Source: Lycocorax pyrrhopterus obiensis
Taxonomy: Eukaryota; Chordata; Aves; Passeriformes; Paradisaeidae
Direction of reading: 5' to 3'
Length of the DNA stretch: 64,000 nt
Assembly: GCA_014706295.1 (NCBI GenBank)
Contig: JACSVZ010000009.1
Coordinates: 37,079,768 to 37,143,767 of the forward strand
Both the position numbers and the translations under genes were made by a program. Every line of letters starts with the position of its first letter. Position 1 is the first letter of the stretch. Below the pieces are notes generated by a model, which was not told the origin of the DNA, did no database searches, and saw nothing but the letters and a program-made list of their open reading frames with translations. Of the stretch, positions 1 through 9,715 are shown piece by piece.

Positions 1-255
1 CTGTAATAAATCCAAACCGTTTACATCACCCATCCTAATGGTTCTGTGCAGTGTTCAGAAAACAGAGGAGGTGACACTTCACACCCAGGTGGGACACGGG
101 ACTTCTTCAGCAGCACAAAGGAGCAGGGCTGGAGGCTCTTCACCACACAGAGCTCCCAGCAGTATTTACCTCCTCACTTCACTTTCCCTACTAAACCACC
201 CAAAATACTTCCAGGCCTCTTTAGGGGTGGGATATACCCCAGGGCAGAAGGTAAT
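1..255. other. Single-copy non-coding flank
   Basis: No repeat, exon or RNA gene was recognised here. Two short overlapping open frames have no family resemblance. Confidence 0.5.
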
Positions 256-652
256 TGGAGCAAAGTCTGATGAGGAGCAGTTGAGGGTGTTTAGCCTGGA
301 GAAAATGAGGTTCAGGTGGAACTTTATTGCTCCCAACAACTCCTGATAGGAGGGTGCAGTCAGGTGGGGATCTGGCTCTGCTGCCAGGGAACAACAGACA
401 GGACAGCCTTGAGTTGCACTAGAAGAGGTTTAGGTTCAATATTGGGAAAATTTATTCACTGAAAGGGTGGCCAAACCTTGTCGCAGGCTGCCAGGGCAGT
501 GGTGGTGTGCCCATCCCTGGAGGGATTTAAAAGCCCTGTGGATGTGGCACTTGGGGACATGGGTCTGTGGTAGCCTTGGCAGTGCTGGGGAATGGTTGGA
601 CTCGATGGGCTCAGAAGTTTTCCCAGCCTTTGTGGTCCCAGGATTCTGTGAA
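256..652 (+). mobile_element. CR1 LINE 3' fragment, type B
   Basis: This matches the 3' part of avian CR1 in order: a gaggagcagttgaggg block, 'tttagcctggagaaaatgagg', 'aatattgggaaaatttattcactgaaagggtgg', 'catccctggagggatttaaaagccctgtggatgtggcact' (quoted in pieces), 'ggttggactcgatgggctc' and a degenerate ending near 'ggattctgtga'. It is 5'-truncated with no reverse-transcriptase frame left. Indels and substitutions suggest an old copy. Confidence 0.92.
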
Positions 653-3017
653 ATGCGCACAGTGTTTCCCCCACATCTCCAGCTGTGCCGTGTCCCTCAG
701 TGATGGACGCACCCAATAAGCTGCAGAACAGTTGTCTTCTTTCCCATGCACAGCTCAGGACGCAGAAAACCACTGTGTTTTCTGTTCCCTTTCCCTTTTC
801 CCTTGTACATCTTTCCACACCACTGATGATCTGGCTGAAAGATTTCAAAGAATTAATCCAAGACTCCAGAACGGACAAAGCAGCACCTGCTGAACGCGTG
901 ACAGCGACACTGGGCTGGGGATCAGCTCCTTTCCCTGTTTCTTATTCCTCGTGGATTTCAAACCACCAAACCCTCATCCTGCAGGTGCTGAGAGTATTTG
1001 TGGGAACCCAGACTGTGAAATGGGCACATCCAACGGGCGCGGCTCAGACGCCGCGGTCATTTGTGTCCAATCTCACACGGATTTCCAAGGATAAAAGTTT
1101 CGGCTGCGTATTTTCTGAATCGTCACCGGTTATCCGAACCTTTCGAACCTTCAGGAACGAGGGCTGCTGCGAGTCAGGTGGGGTAGCTCTGTTTCACAGG
1201 GTGAGACGGAGAGATTCCTTGTGGACACACTTGTCACTCCGGAGCAGACCCTCCAGAGCCGCCTCTCCAACGCCCGGAAGGTGACGGGAACAAGACGTGA
1301 CAGCAACACCCTTCACAGGCTTAGCTCCCCTGAAAAGCTAAATTAAAGGAGGAGCAGGTGTCTGTTAAGTCTGGGCTTGCAGTTCCCTCGGGTACGCGGG
1401 GAAGCGTCAGCATTACGCTCGCACTGCTCCGGTTCTGTCTGGGAACACGAGTTGGGAAGGGGAGCGCGATCCTCGGGACGTGCCCCAACATCCCTCCAAG
1501 CACAGCCTCCCCTCCATCCCACCCGCCTTTGGGGGCCCCTTTGCACTGGCACAGAACCCAAAGAGAGACCCCAAGCACCCCCACAAACCAGTGCTGATTC
1601 CCAAACACAAACCGCTCCCTGAACCCGTTTTTCAAACATTTTTCCCAGTTTGGGAGCTGCACTTTTGCATTGGAGCCCGTACCTGGCAACCACACAGAGC
1701 AGGATATTTATGCAGCTCAGCATGTCTGAGGCAGCAACAGATAAATATGACTTTTTCAACTCTAATCTTCACGTTATAAAACGAGCTTTTCACACATTCA
1801 GATTTTAGGGCAAGAAATGCCACATTTTATCAGCGTATCCTATAAAAGGAGCTACACGTGAAGCACCTCATCAGCTGTACGCCCCAACCAGCAAAGCTCT
1901 TCATTGGTTCTACTTCCACTTGAACCATTCACCCATAAATTATCACCTTTCCCAATCGTTTTTCCTGTAGTAGAAAACTTCTTTCTGAATCCAAGTATGA
2001 TAAATACAATACTGCATGAAATAATTAAGTTGACGCTTATTAAATTAATCAGAATTCACAATACATCAACGTCCAGGTGAAAAGACATCTTTTAAGACAT
2101 GACAGGAAATGCAGGTATTTAATAAAAATGGGCAGGAAAGTTTTGGAGTTATTTTTTTCTGTTAATGAATGACCTCTCCAGCACCAGGGGAACCTCACAG
2201 GATCTGTGAGCTCACTCCGGAGCACAAAACCTGCAGCTGCTTTCCTGGATTCTGTTGTGAAAACAGACTTTTGGCAAAACGTGATTATTTTGGAACTCTG
2301 CAAGGACATTTTATGTTGCACGCTGCAGGTAGTTTTACTTAAATCTTACAAAAAGGTGGCTTTGTCTTGGAGACTTAGTTTTCCAGAGACATTCATCAAG
2401 CACCACGTCAGCTGTCAAACATAAATCAATTAACCTCTGCTGAGTGATTCTTTTTAATTACTTGAGAAGCAAAACCTTTAGAGGTAAACCTGTGACTTTT
2501 TTTGGTTTTATTTTAATAAGACATTATTTTGCTGTTTATGTTGGTCTGGATCCTGGTGGTTTGTAAGTGTGGTTTTGGCCCTAATAAATAATCAGTAATA
2601 AATAGACACCCATAATTCCAGGCCAGCCCAGGATCTGTCACTGCTCTGCCTGAGCAATATTTTAAAATGCACTGGAGCGATGCTTCTGTTCTTTTCCGAC
2701 CTGCAAGGGGAAGAAGTGACACCTAAGGCTATGTCTACATTATTTATACCTCTTTGATAGATTAAATCTTTACCACAAGGCTGAGCTTTTCAAACATGCC
2801 TGAAAATGTTTAAAAGATTCCACAGGTGCTCTTCCTGAGTGCAAACAAAGACTTCTCTTTGTAGTGCGAAAACAAAATTAAAAATGGAACAAAACCCTGG
2901 GAGCTGTAGGTGCTGCTTAGAACAAATCCTTGACTGGACATGTTGGATTTATTTATTTTTAACTCAAGTATTTTTGGAACTCAGCAGAGTAATATCTATA
3001 TGTATATATATGGGGGT
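653..3017. other. Single-copy non-coding stretch
   Basis: This 2.4 kb carries no recognised repeat. Its left part contains the CpG-rich cluster at 885-1500, annotated separately. From about 1700 to 2120 it turns AT-rich and holds 'tataaaa'-like and TAAT cores. It ends in an AT-alternating run (about 2992-3010) next to the following CR1. Open frames reach 199 aa but overlap each other on both strands and resemble no known protein. Confidence 0.5.
885..1500. promoter_or_regulatory. CpG-rich cluster, possible small CpG island
   Basis: CpG dinucleotides are unusually dense for bird bulk DNA. By eye about 22 fall within 1020-1290 and about a dozen within 1388-1490, including 'gggcgcgg', 'gacgccgcgg' and 'gtacgcgggg'. 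The local observed/expected ratio by hand is near 1, whereas methylated vertebrate DNA is usually well below that. GC content is only moderate and no TATA box, first exon or splice donor is evident. It could be an orphan CpG island or chance. Confidence 0.33.
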
Positions 3018-3306
3018 GGGTGGGGTGCACCATGTCCCCAAGGGCCACATCTAGGTGCCTCTTGAACACCTCCAGAGGTGGTGACTCCACCACCTCCTCG
3101 GGCACATTATTCCAATGCCTGACCACTCTTGCAGGGGATATTTTTTTCCTGATATCTGATCTGAACCTCCTCTGGTGAAACTTAAGGTCATTTCCTCTTG
3201 TCCTTTCACCTGGGACATGACAGAAGAGCCCAACTCCCACCTCACTCCCCCTTCCTGTCAGGGCTGTAGAGATCCCTGAGTTCCCCCCGGAGCCTCCTCT
3301 TCTCCA
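3018..3306 (-). mobile_element. CR1 LINE fragment, type B, lacking its 3' end
   Basis: Read on the minus strand it runs 'ctggagaagaggaggctccgg', the 'caccagaggaggttcagatc' block, 'aggcattggaataatgtgcc', 'gtggtggagtcaccacctctgg' and 'tggggacatggtgcac'. The 3'-most part and terminal repeat are missing. The copy stops at an AT-alternating run (about 2992-3010). Confidence 0.9.
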
Positions 3307-4147
3307 GAAAACCACTGACACTGATCCGGTTTCTAATTTTTAAACTATTTAATCATTTCCAAATCTGGAGGCAAGCAAGAATTAAAAGAGTAAAAACCTC
3401 TAAACCACATCTGAGTCTGCCATCAGAGTTAGAACAGTCTGAAACAAATTCTCTGCTAACTGGTTCCCCAAAATCCAACGGGATCAATGGAACAGAGTTT
3501 GGTCCTTGACTTTGCAGCTGAAGGAAGATGCTGAGTTCCACTAAAATCAGTAACAGCTCAAGTGGAAGAAGATCTGAAAATATTCTTTATTTTGGTCACT
3601 GTAACCTAACGATGACCACTGGATTTTCTTTCCCTGTGTCTCCATGACAAGAACAAAAGGCCAGAATTTTAGGCCTCACTTCATCCTAAAATTGCTTTAA
3701 AATGTGCTTTCTGAAATAGATGTCTTCCTTCAAATTCCCAAGGAGTTCACAACTGTATTTTTAGAAAGGCAATTTGGAATTTAACAAATACAGATACTTG
3801 GAAATGTCTCTGTGCTTTCCTACTTTCACAAAAAGACATTAAGGTCATATATTTTTTTCCGGAGTGGAGATGACTTTGGGGTGGATGTAACCATGGCTAC
3901 CCCCCTCGGAATCAAACCAAACTGCTGAATTTGGAAGCCAGTGAAATGTACAGAATGCACATGATTTGATCCACAATAATTGTGACTCAGATTTATGGAA
4001 AACCTTCTCAGTTGCTGTTCCCAAATAGGGAAGAGGAGAGACTCACACTGTGCCAAATTCATCCGTGGATCTCTTAGTCTATTTTGTGCATCCACTCCAA
4101 TGGTCCCATCACCCTCAACCCTAATTTTTGTTTGATTTGAGGTTTCT
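3307..4147. other. Single-copy non-coding stretch
   Basis: No repeat or gene was recognised. The sequence is slightly AT-rich with only short, unsupported open frames. Confidence 0.5.
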
Positions 4148-4163
4148 CTGACCTGTCCTACAG

Positions 4164-4404
4164 CAAACGGCCTCAAGCTGTGCCAGGGGAGGCTCAGGTT
4201 GGACATCAGGAGGAATTTCTTCATGGAAAGGGTGGTCAGGCATTGGGAGGAGGTGGAGTCCCCATCCCTGGAGGTGTCCAAGGAAAACCGGGACGTGGCA
4301 TTCAGTGCTCTGGGCTGGTGACAACGTGGGAATTGGTCACAGATTGGACTTGATGACCGTGGAGGTCTTTTCCGACCTCAGTGATCCTGGAATTCTGGGA
4401 TTCA
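4164..4404 (+). mobile_element. CR1 LINE 3' fragment, type B, flanked by direct repeats
   Basis: The body reads 'aacggcctcaagctgtgcc', 'ggaggctcaggttggacatc', 'tcatggaaagggtggtcagg', 'ccccatccctggaggtgtcc' and 'ggaggtcttttccgacctc'. It is bounded by a 16-bp direct repeat with one mismatch (4148-4163 and 4405-4420, core ctgacctgtcct). This looks like a target-site duplication and gives unusually clear insertion boundaries. Confidence 0.92.
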
Positions 4405-5089
4405 CTGACCTGTCCTCCAGTCTGAGGTCTTTATTTTAAGGGCTGGTTCTCCTCTCACCAGAGAGAACTTTGAGAATCAAGAACTTCTTCCCTCCATTCA
4501 AACTAAACAAGCAGAAATGAGAAAATCAGATATCATCCCATTTATTTAGGGAAAAGAAGCACACTGCCCTGGCCCGTGCTTGGTTCAATCAGCTTTGCCC
4601 TTATTTCAGAAAGGTTTTACTACAGAATTCAGGGCTCTCCAAAATCTACGGCTAATAGGGGTGAGTGACAGGTATATTCATTTTTGAGGAGTGATGACAC
4701 TGTTTTAAATATTTAATGCACTGAAAAACATATGGAAAGAAAATAATATGAAGTTGGCTTTTGCACAATAACACCATATTTTCTGTCTCTTTCCATGTTG
4801 CAGCCACATGATAGAGAACTGTAAAAGAAAGGAAAATGGCAGATTTCAAATCAGTTATCCTGGTGCTACCAGCTTTCAAAAAATTAACTTTTTTCCCCCA
4901 TTTTTTTCATTTTTCCAGTGCAATCAATAAACAGGCCATGGCCATCAATCTCCACGCCACAGAGCAATATTTTATTTCCAAGCTGATGGCTTCCCATGAT
5001 GAATTACAGTCATTAGAGAGCATGACAGCCTGTTAGAGTGCCTTCAGCACATGTGCAAGCGCTGTTGACAGAGGAAAGTGGTTTGTTTA

Positions 5090-5118
5090 TTAATATTATT
5101 ATATTATTATTATTGTTA
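5090..5118. repeat. ATT-rich microsatellite
   Basis: An imperfect run of TTA/ATT triplets, ending in 'attattattattgtta'. Confidence 0.7.
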
Positions 5119-5941
5119 TCTTCATCTGAGACCAAAGAATCCCCAAATGATTTGTGTTGAAGGGACACAAGCCTCGTCTAATTCCAAGCCCTACCAAGGG
5201 CAGCAATGTCACCCATCCCTACCCACACAAAGATGTAAACATTACCCTGAGCATGGATCATGCTGGACAGCCCATCAGAGACGAATTTAACTTTTCCCAG
5301 ACATTTAAAATGACATTTCAAGGGTTTTTTACCTCAATAGATAATTTGTGTTTGCAACAGTTGGATTTGCAACCTTCAAGGGCAGTTTTGCGGTCACGTA
5401 TTTGGATAGATCACCACTTGTGGTACTACAACATGACAATCAACCAAAAAATAAAATTATCTGAAGAATTTATCTGCTCTCCAGGTACTTCAGAATGTCC
5501 ACAAAGACAGGATCGTGGCTGCAAATGGAATTGGAACCTGGCACCTGTGACTTAGCAAGACAAAGAATACTTTCGGTAAATAATTACACACATGATAGAA
5601 CTGAGCTCAGCAACACTGAGCTTAACAGGCTGCCAGAAGTCTGAGCTGAACTCAGTGGAAGTGGCTCCCTGTGCCAGGGAAGCAGAACAGCTTTCCCAGC
5701 TTTTGAGACCTTTCTTCTCAATCTTTTCCTACGTAAAAGCCTTTTTTGCTCCTGCACTTGGAGCAGCCAACGTAAAAACGAGGCGTCTTCAGATGGATCG
5801 CGGGGCTGGGAATTAAAATAGGTCCCTGCAATGCCTTTAATGTCACAAAAAAACACCCTGACAGGAGGCACAGGCAAAGGACAGACAGTGGAAATGGGTA
5901 TGAGGCTGGAGAATTCATCCTCTGGAGCAGTGGGATCAGCA

Positions 5942-5980
5942 GGGGGGAGAGGTGAGGGGGGAGAGGTGAGGGGGGAGAGG
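5942..5980. repeat. G-rich 14-bp tandem repeat
   Basis: About 2.8 copies of the 14-mer ggggggagaggtga, with runs of six G and strong purine bias. Confidence 0.8.
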
Positions 5981-6170
5981 GAGCAGAAAGGGATAAAAGC
6001 CCTGGGATAAAGCCTGGGAGGGAATTTAGTGAAGGCACAAGAAGTGGCGGAAATGAGGGAAGGGGAGAAAAGCTCCCCATCCTCCCTTTTCACTCCAAGC
6101 CATCCAAAGCTGAGATTAGAGCTAAAAGCTTCCACTGACAAACTTCATGGTCTTCAGATCCAAAATGTAC

Positions 6171-6343
6171 CTGGACGCCATGTGGTGCTCCTGGATCTGG
6201 GAATAAATAACAGCTCCAAAGGTGCTGCAGGTGACAGGCACGAAATGTGAGCACACAAAGCTTAGGTAGCTTAACATAATTAGCATTGTTTTCTGTGGCG
6301 TGATCTGCAAAAGATTGTGAACCTCGAAACATTCCAGGAACAT
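6171..6343 (-). other. Possible unassigned exon or chance open segment
   Basis: On the minus strand, 'tcttcccctgctttcag' forms a strong polypyrimidine-CAG acceptor, and 173 nt later 'gcgtccag|gtacat' is a fair donor. Two of the three frames stay open across the segment (one of them reads on to a stop at about 6122). I recognise no domain, and matching exons were not found elsewhere in the window. It may be a lncRNA exon, an exon of a larger minus-strand gene or coincidence. Confidence 0.15.
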
Positions 6344-6376
6344 CTGAAAGCAGGGGAAGAAGTTGAATTTTATGGG

Positions 6377-6399
6377 AAAAAAAGGAAAAAAAAAAAAAA
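6377..6399. repeat. A-rich run
   Basis: A7-GG-A14 simple repeat. It is not the tail of a recognised element. Confidence 0.7.
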
Positions 6400-6892
6400 C
6401 AAACCAAAACAGGAGAGGAATGAAATGTAATGATAAATTTGCACCAAAAAGAAAATGAGGAGGCCATAGCTAATTATCAGAATTCAGCGTAATATTTTTC
6501 TCACTGGCTGCTGGGAGGGGGTCCAGGATTGCAATTGAATGATGGATTCCAGGTGGGATATTCAGAAATAATCAGCAAAGAACTTCCGAAAAATTAACAG
6601 GGACAGAACTGTTTCTTTTGTAAAATCTCTCAGCGAACACAAGCTTTGAAATTCTGCCCTACTTCTTTGCTAAAGTTTGTTAAATCCAGAAGAGTTGGTT
6701 TGGGCAGAAACTTCCCTTTGGAAGAGCAAACAAGCAGCAATGCCCAAAGGAACGGAGAGCAAAGGATAACTTCTTATCCCCTCTGTGGCCCCACAAACCT
6801 TTCAGCAGGGTGCAGCATTTGTTTGAGGCGTTAGCAGTGTCACAGATGGGAGTTCAGTGTGTCATGTGTTAGTACTGGGACTGAGATAACCC

Positions 6893-7021
6893 TGGAAGTG
6901 TCTCAGGCCAGGCTGGACAGGGCTTGGAGCAGCCTGGGATAGTGGAAGGTGTCCCAGCCCATGGCAGGGGTGGAATTAGGTGACCTTTAAGGTCCCTTCG
7001 ACCCAAACCATTCCATGATTC
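6893..7021 (+). mobile_element. CR1 LINE 3' end, type A
   Basis: Contains 'ggaagtgtctcaggccaggc', 'ggcttggagcagcctgggat', 'agtggaaggtgtcccagccc' and 'ctttaaggtcccttcgaccc', then 'aaaccattccatgattca'. This is the canonical extreme 3' end of an avian CR1. Confidence 0.92.
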
Positions 7022-8982
7022 ACTAAATTTTTTCTGCCCCTACCAAACCGACTTTGCTCCACGCGTGTCCAAAACCCGCTGAATTCCTCCATTCTATCTG
7101 CACCGACTGACACCAGGAAGCCCAGCCCAGGACAGGCTGCAGACCCCACCACAGAGCTTTGTACTTTTCTATCTGGTTCAATAAGAAACTCCTTGGAAAG
7201 ACAGGAATAACACAGCAGCTGTCACTCATGGCAAATGCCTCGTCTCCTTTTTTCCTTCGTATTTTCCAGCTGGATGCAACGACCCCACTGGTCAGTCCCT
7301 ACTCCAGAATCTGCTCTGGGCACTTCTAAACCGGCAACACCCTAAACCTGAAGGTTTCCATAGCAAAAAGAGCAGATTCAGTCCCATCCAGGCCAATATT
7401 AAGATCACTCCTGTTCCAGAACCTTCCTGCTTTTACACAGCGACGGATCTGAGCCTATTGCACTTTTTTTTTTTCCCTTCCATGCAAGCTGCCATCTTGT
7501 GAGGAAGGAGGAATAAACATATGGATTTGAAATATGTTGGAATAATCACTTTCTGCACTGATACTTGTCTGTCTGTGTAGACATCAGAGAACACACAATA
7601 GTAGCTTTGTGCATGCTGTGTTATTTCACACCGCCTCCCATTTCACACGGAAAAGGCATTTGACTTTGTCTAATACAGCCTGGATTTCTCATGGATTTGC
7701 CACCCAGAAGAATCCAACTGTCCAAAGCAGTCCTGTTTATCTTCAGCACAAATACTGGAAATTTTAAGTATGAGGTGTTAAAAGAGCATCAGTGACCAAT
7801 GGCCAGTGAAGATAGAGGTCACAGTGCACTGTTTTTTCAAGGAAAAAGAAAAAAGAATCTTGCTAAAGAGCTGGTGATCACTTATGCACTTAAAACTTAC
7901 ACTGTTCAGACTTAAAATGATATAAATTTAGAAACAGCACTGACATAACTTTATTAGAAGCCACAAAAACCCATAGAATAACTAAGCACGACATTTAAGG
8001 AACTCATTTTGCTTTCCTAAAGACCACATGGAGCCAACTGCACATGGAACAACAATGCAGGGATTTGTATCCCAAAGGGATTTGGATATTCAGACAAGAA
8101 AGAATTTGAGGAGAGGGAGAGAAGTCAGTGAGGAGCAGAGACATTCCTCTGTCTGTTCTCCTGCATGATTAATAAGCAAATTACATCTCCTCTCTTCTCC
8201 TCCAACATTTCCGAAGCGTATCTGGTCTTTTTGGGAATCTATCTTAGTATGCCAAGTAGCTGCCAAGACTTCCACACTCTCCATGCAGATGATTAAACTG
8301 GTCAAAATATTGTTGTGTGAAAAAATGAGTAAGAGGATAATGAATCCCTGGATTTGGAGTCGTCTGTAAAACCTCAGAAGAAATCTGGCAGCGGGGAACA
8401 CGCTCAGGATGGAACGGAGAAGGGAAGAGAGACAGGAGGTCTCAAAAACAAGTCCTGCATCAGAACTGCTGAGGGGTTTGTGCCTCTTTGCAGCTGAATC
8501 TGTGCAATTGTGTTCCTATTTTTCGCGTGGCCACTGAGTAAATGTGGATATGAAGGAACACAACAATTTTCCCATGAAAATCTGCCCCTGAGGAGGAGTG
8601 AACTGAGCAGTTTCATCACCAAGAGTTTGAATTAACACCTGCTGTGTTCCCTGTCCGGAAGGACAATGCCATGGATCTCCATCGCTGTTTTTCCCGTGCC
8701 TTGGGTACGAGCGTGGCACATCCACATCGCTGCTCACCTCCCCTTTTCTCACATGAAAAATGGGAAAGATCTGCTGGCATCACAAGGGCCTTGCTTTAAT
8801 TAATTACATCTTCTCCCAGCAGAGTGCTCAGCTCGCAGCGCTATTATTAATATTATTGAGGCACAGATCCTCCACGCTAATGAGGATCCCGGAAAGATGT
8901 GCAACTCCATGGCTACACATGGAAAATGTAAAAGTTTTGGGCCGTGCTTTGATCTGGGTGTGCTTTCATTAATTAGGGCAAA
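7022..8982. other. Single-copy non-coding stretch
   Basis: No repeat or gene was recognised in about 2 kb. The segment 7480-8060 is AT-rich and free of simple repeats, so it could hold conserved non-coding DNA. Open frames are all short (115 aa at most) and lack recognisable domains. Confidence 0.5.
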
Positions 8983-9207
8983 GTATTGCAGTACCTGAAG
9001 GGGGCCAACAAAAGAGCTGGAGAGGGGAGTCTTACAAAGGAATGGAATGACAGGACAAGGGGGAAAGAATTCACAGTGGCAGAGGGCAGGGTTAGGTGGG
9101 ATATTGGGAAGGAATTGTTCCCTGGGAGGGTGGGGAGGCCCTGGCACAGGGTGCCCAGAGAAGCTGTGGCTGCCCCTGGATCCCTGGCAGTGCCCAGGGC
9201 CAGGTTC
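8983..9207 (+). mobile_element. CR1 LINE fragment, type A, lacking its 3' end
   Basis: Contains 'cagtacctgaagggggccaa', 'ggacaagggggaaagaattc', 'gtgggatattgggaaggaat', 'gaagctgtggctgcccctgg' and 'cagtgcccagggccaggttc'. It stops before the terminal 'gatctttaaggtccc' part. A second CR1 of a different type follows 45 bp later in the same orientation. Confidence 0.92.
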
Positions 9208-9252
9208 AAATGTGTCATGTTGGAAATGAAAGCAAAATATTCACTTCTTTCC

Positions 9253-9715
9253 GTACTGTGTTTGGAAGAGCTCAGGTGTGGTGAGGAACAGCTGACGGAG
9301 CTGGGAAGGGGCTGGGGAATTCTTGAGGGAGCTGGGAAAGGGGCTCAGCCTGGAGAAAAGGAGGCTCAGGGGGGACCTTGTGGCTCTGCACAACTCCCTG
9401 ACAGGAGGGGGCAGCCAGGGGGGGGTCGGGCTCTGCTCCCAGGGAACAGGGACAGGAGGAGAGGGAACGGCCTCAGGCTGGGCCAGGGGAGGCTCAGGGT
9501 TGGATTTGGGGAAAATTCCTTCATGGAAAGGGTTGTCCAGCCCTGGCACAGCTGCCCAGGGCAGGGGTGGAATCCCCATCCCTGGAGGGGTTTAAAAGCC
9601 CTGTGGCTGTGGCACCTGGGTACATGGGGCAGGGTGGCCTTGGCAGTGCTGGGAATGGTTGGACTCGATGGTCTGAGGGCTTTTCCAGCCTCAACCATCC
9701 CGTGATTCTCACAGT
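9253..9715 (+). mobile_element. CR1 LINE 3' fragment, type B
   Basis: One of the longest copies. It reads 'gtggtgaggaacagctgacgg', a duplicated 'gagctgggaaggggctgg' block, 'ctcagcctggagaaaaggag', 'ccttgtggctctgcacaact', 'ccttcatggaaagggttgtc', 'tggttggactcgatggtctg' and 'atcccgtgattctcacag'. The duplicated block is shared with the reverse copy at 43428-43838, so both belong to one subfamily. Confidence 0.94.

Larger units (their letters stand above)
4421..6892. other. Single-copy non-coding stretch
   Basis: This 2.5 kb has no dispersed repeat. It contains an ATT-rich run (5090-5118), a short G-rich tandem repeat (5942-5980), an A-rich run (6377-6399) and a minus-strand open segment with good-looking splice borders (6171-6343). 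No gene could be identified. Confidence 0.5.
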
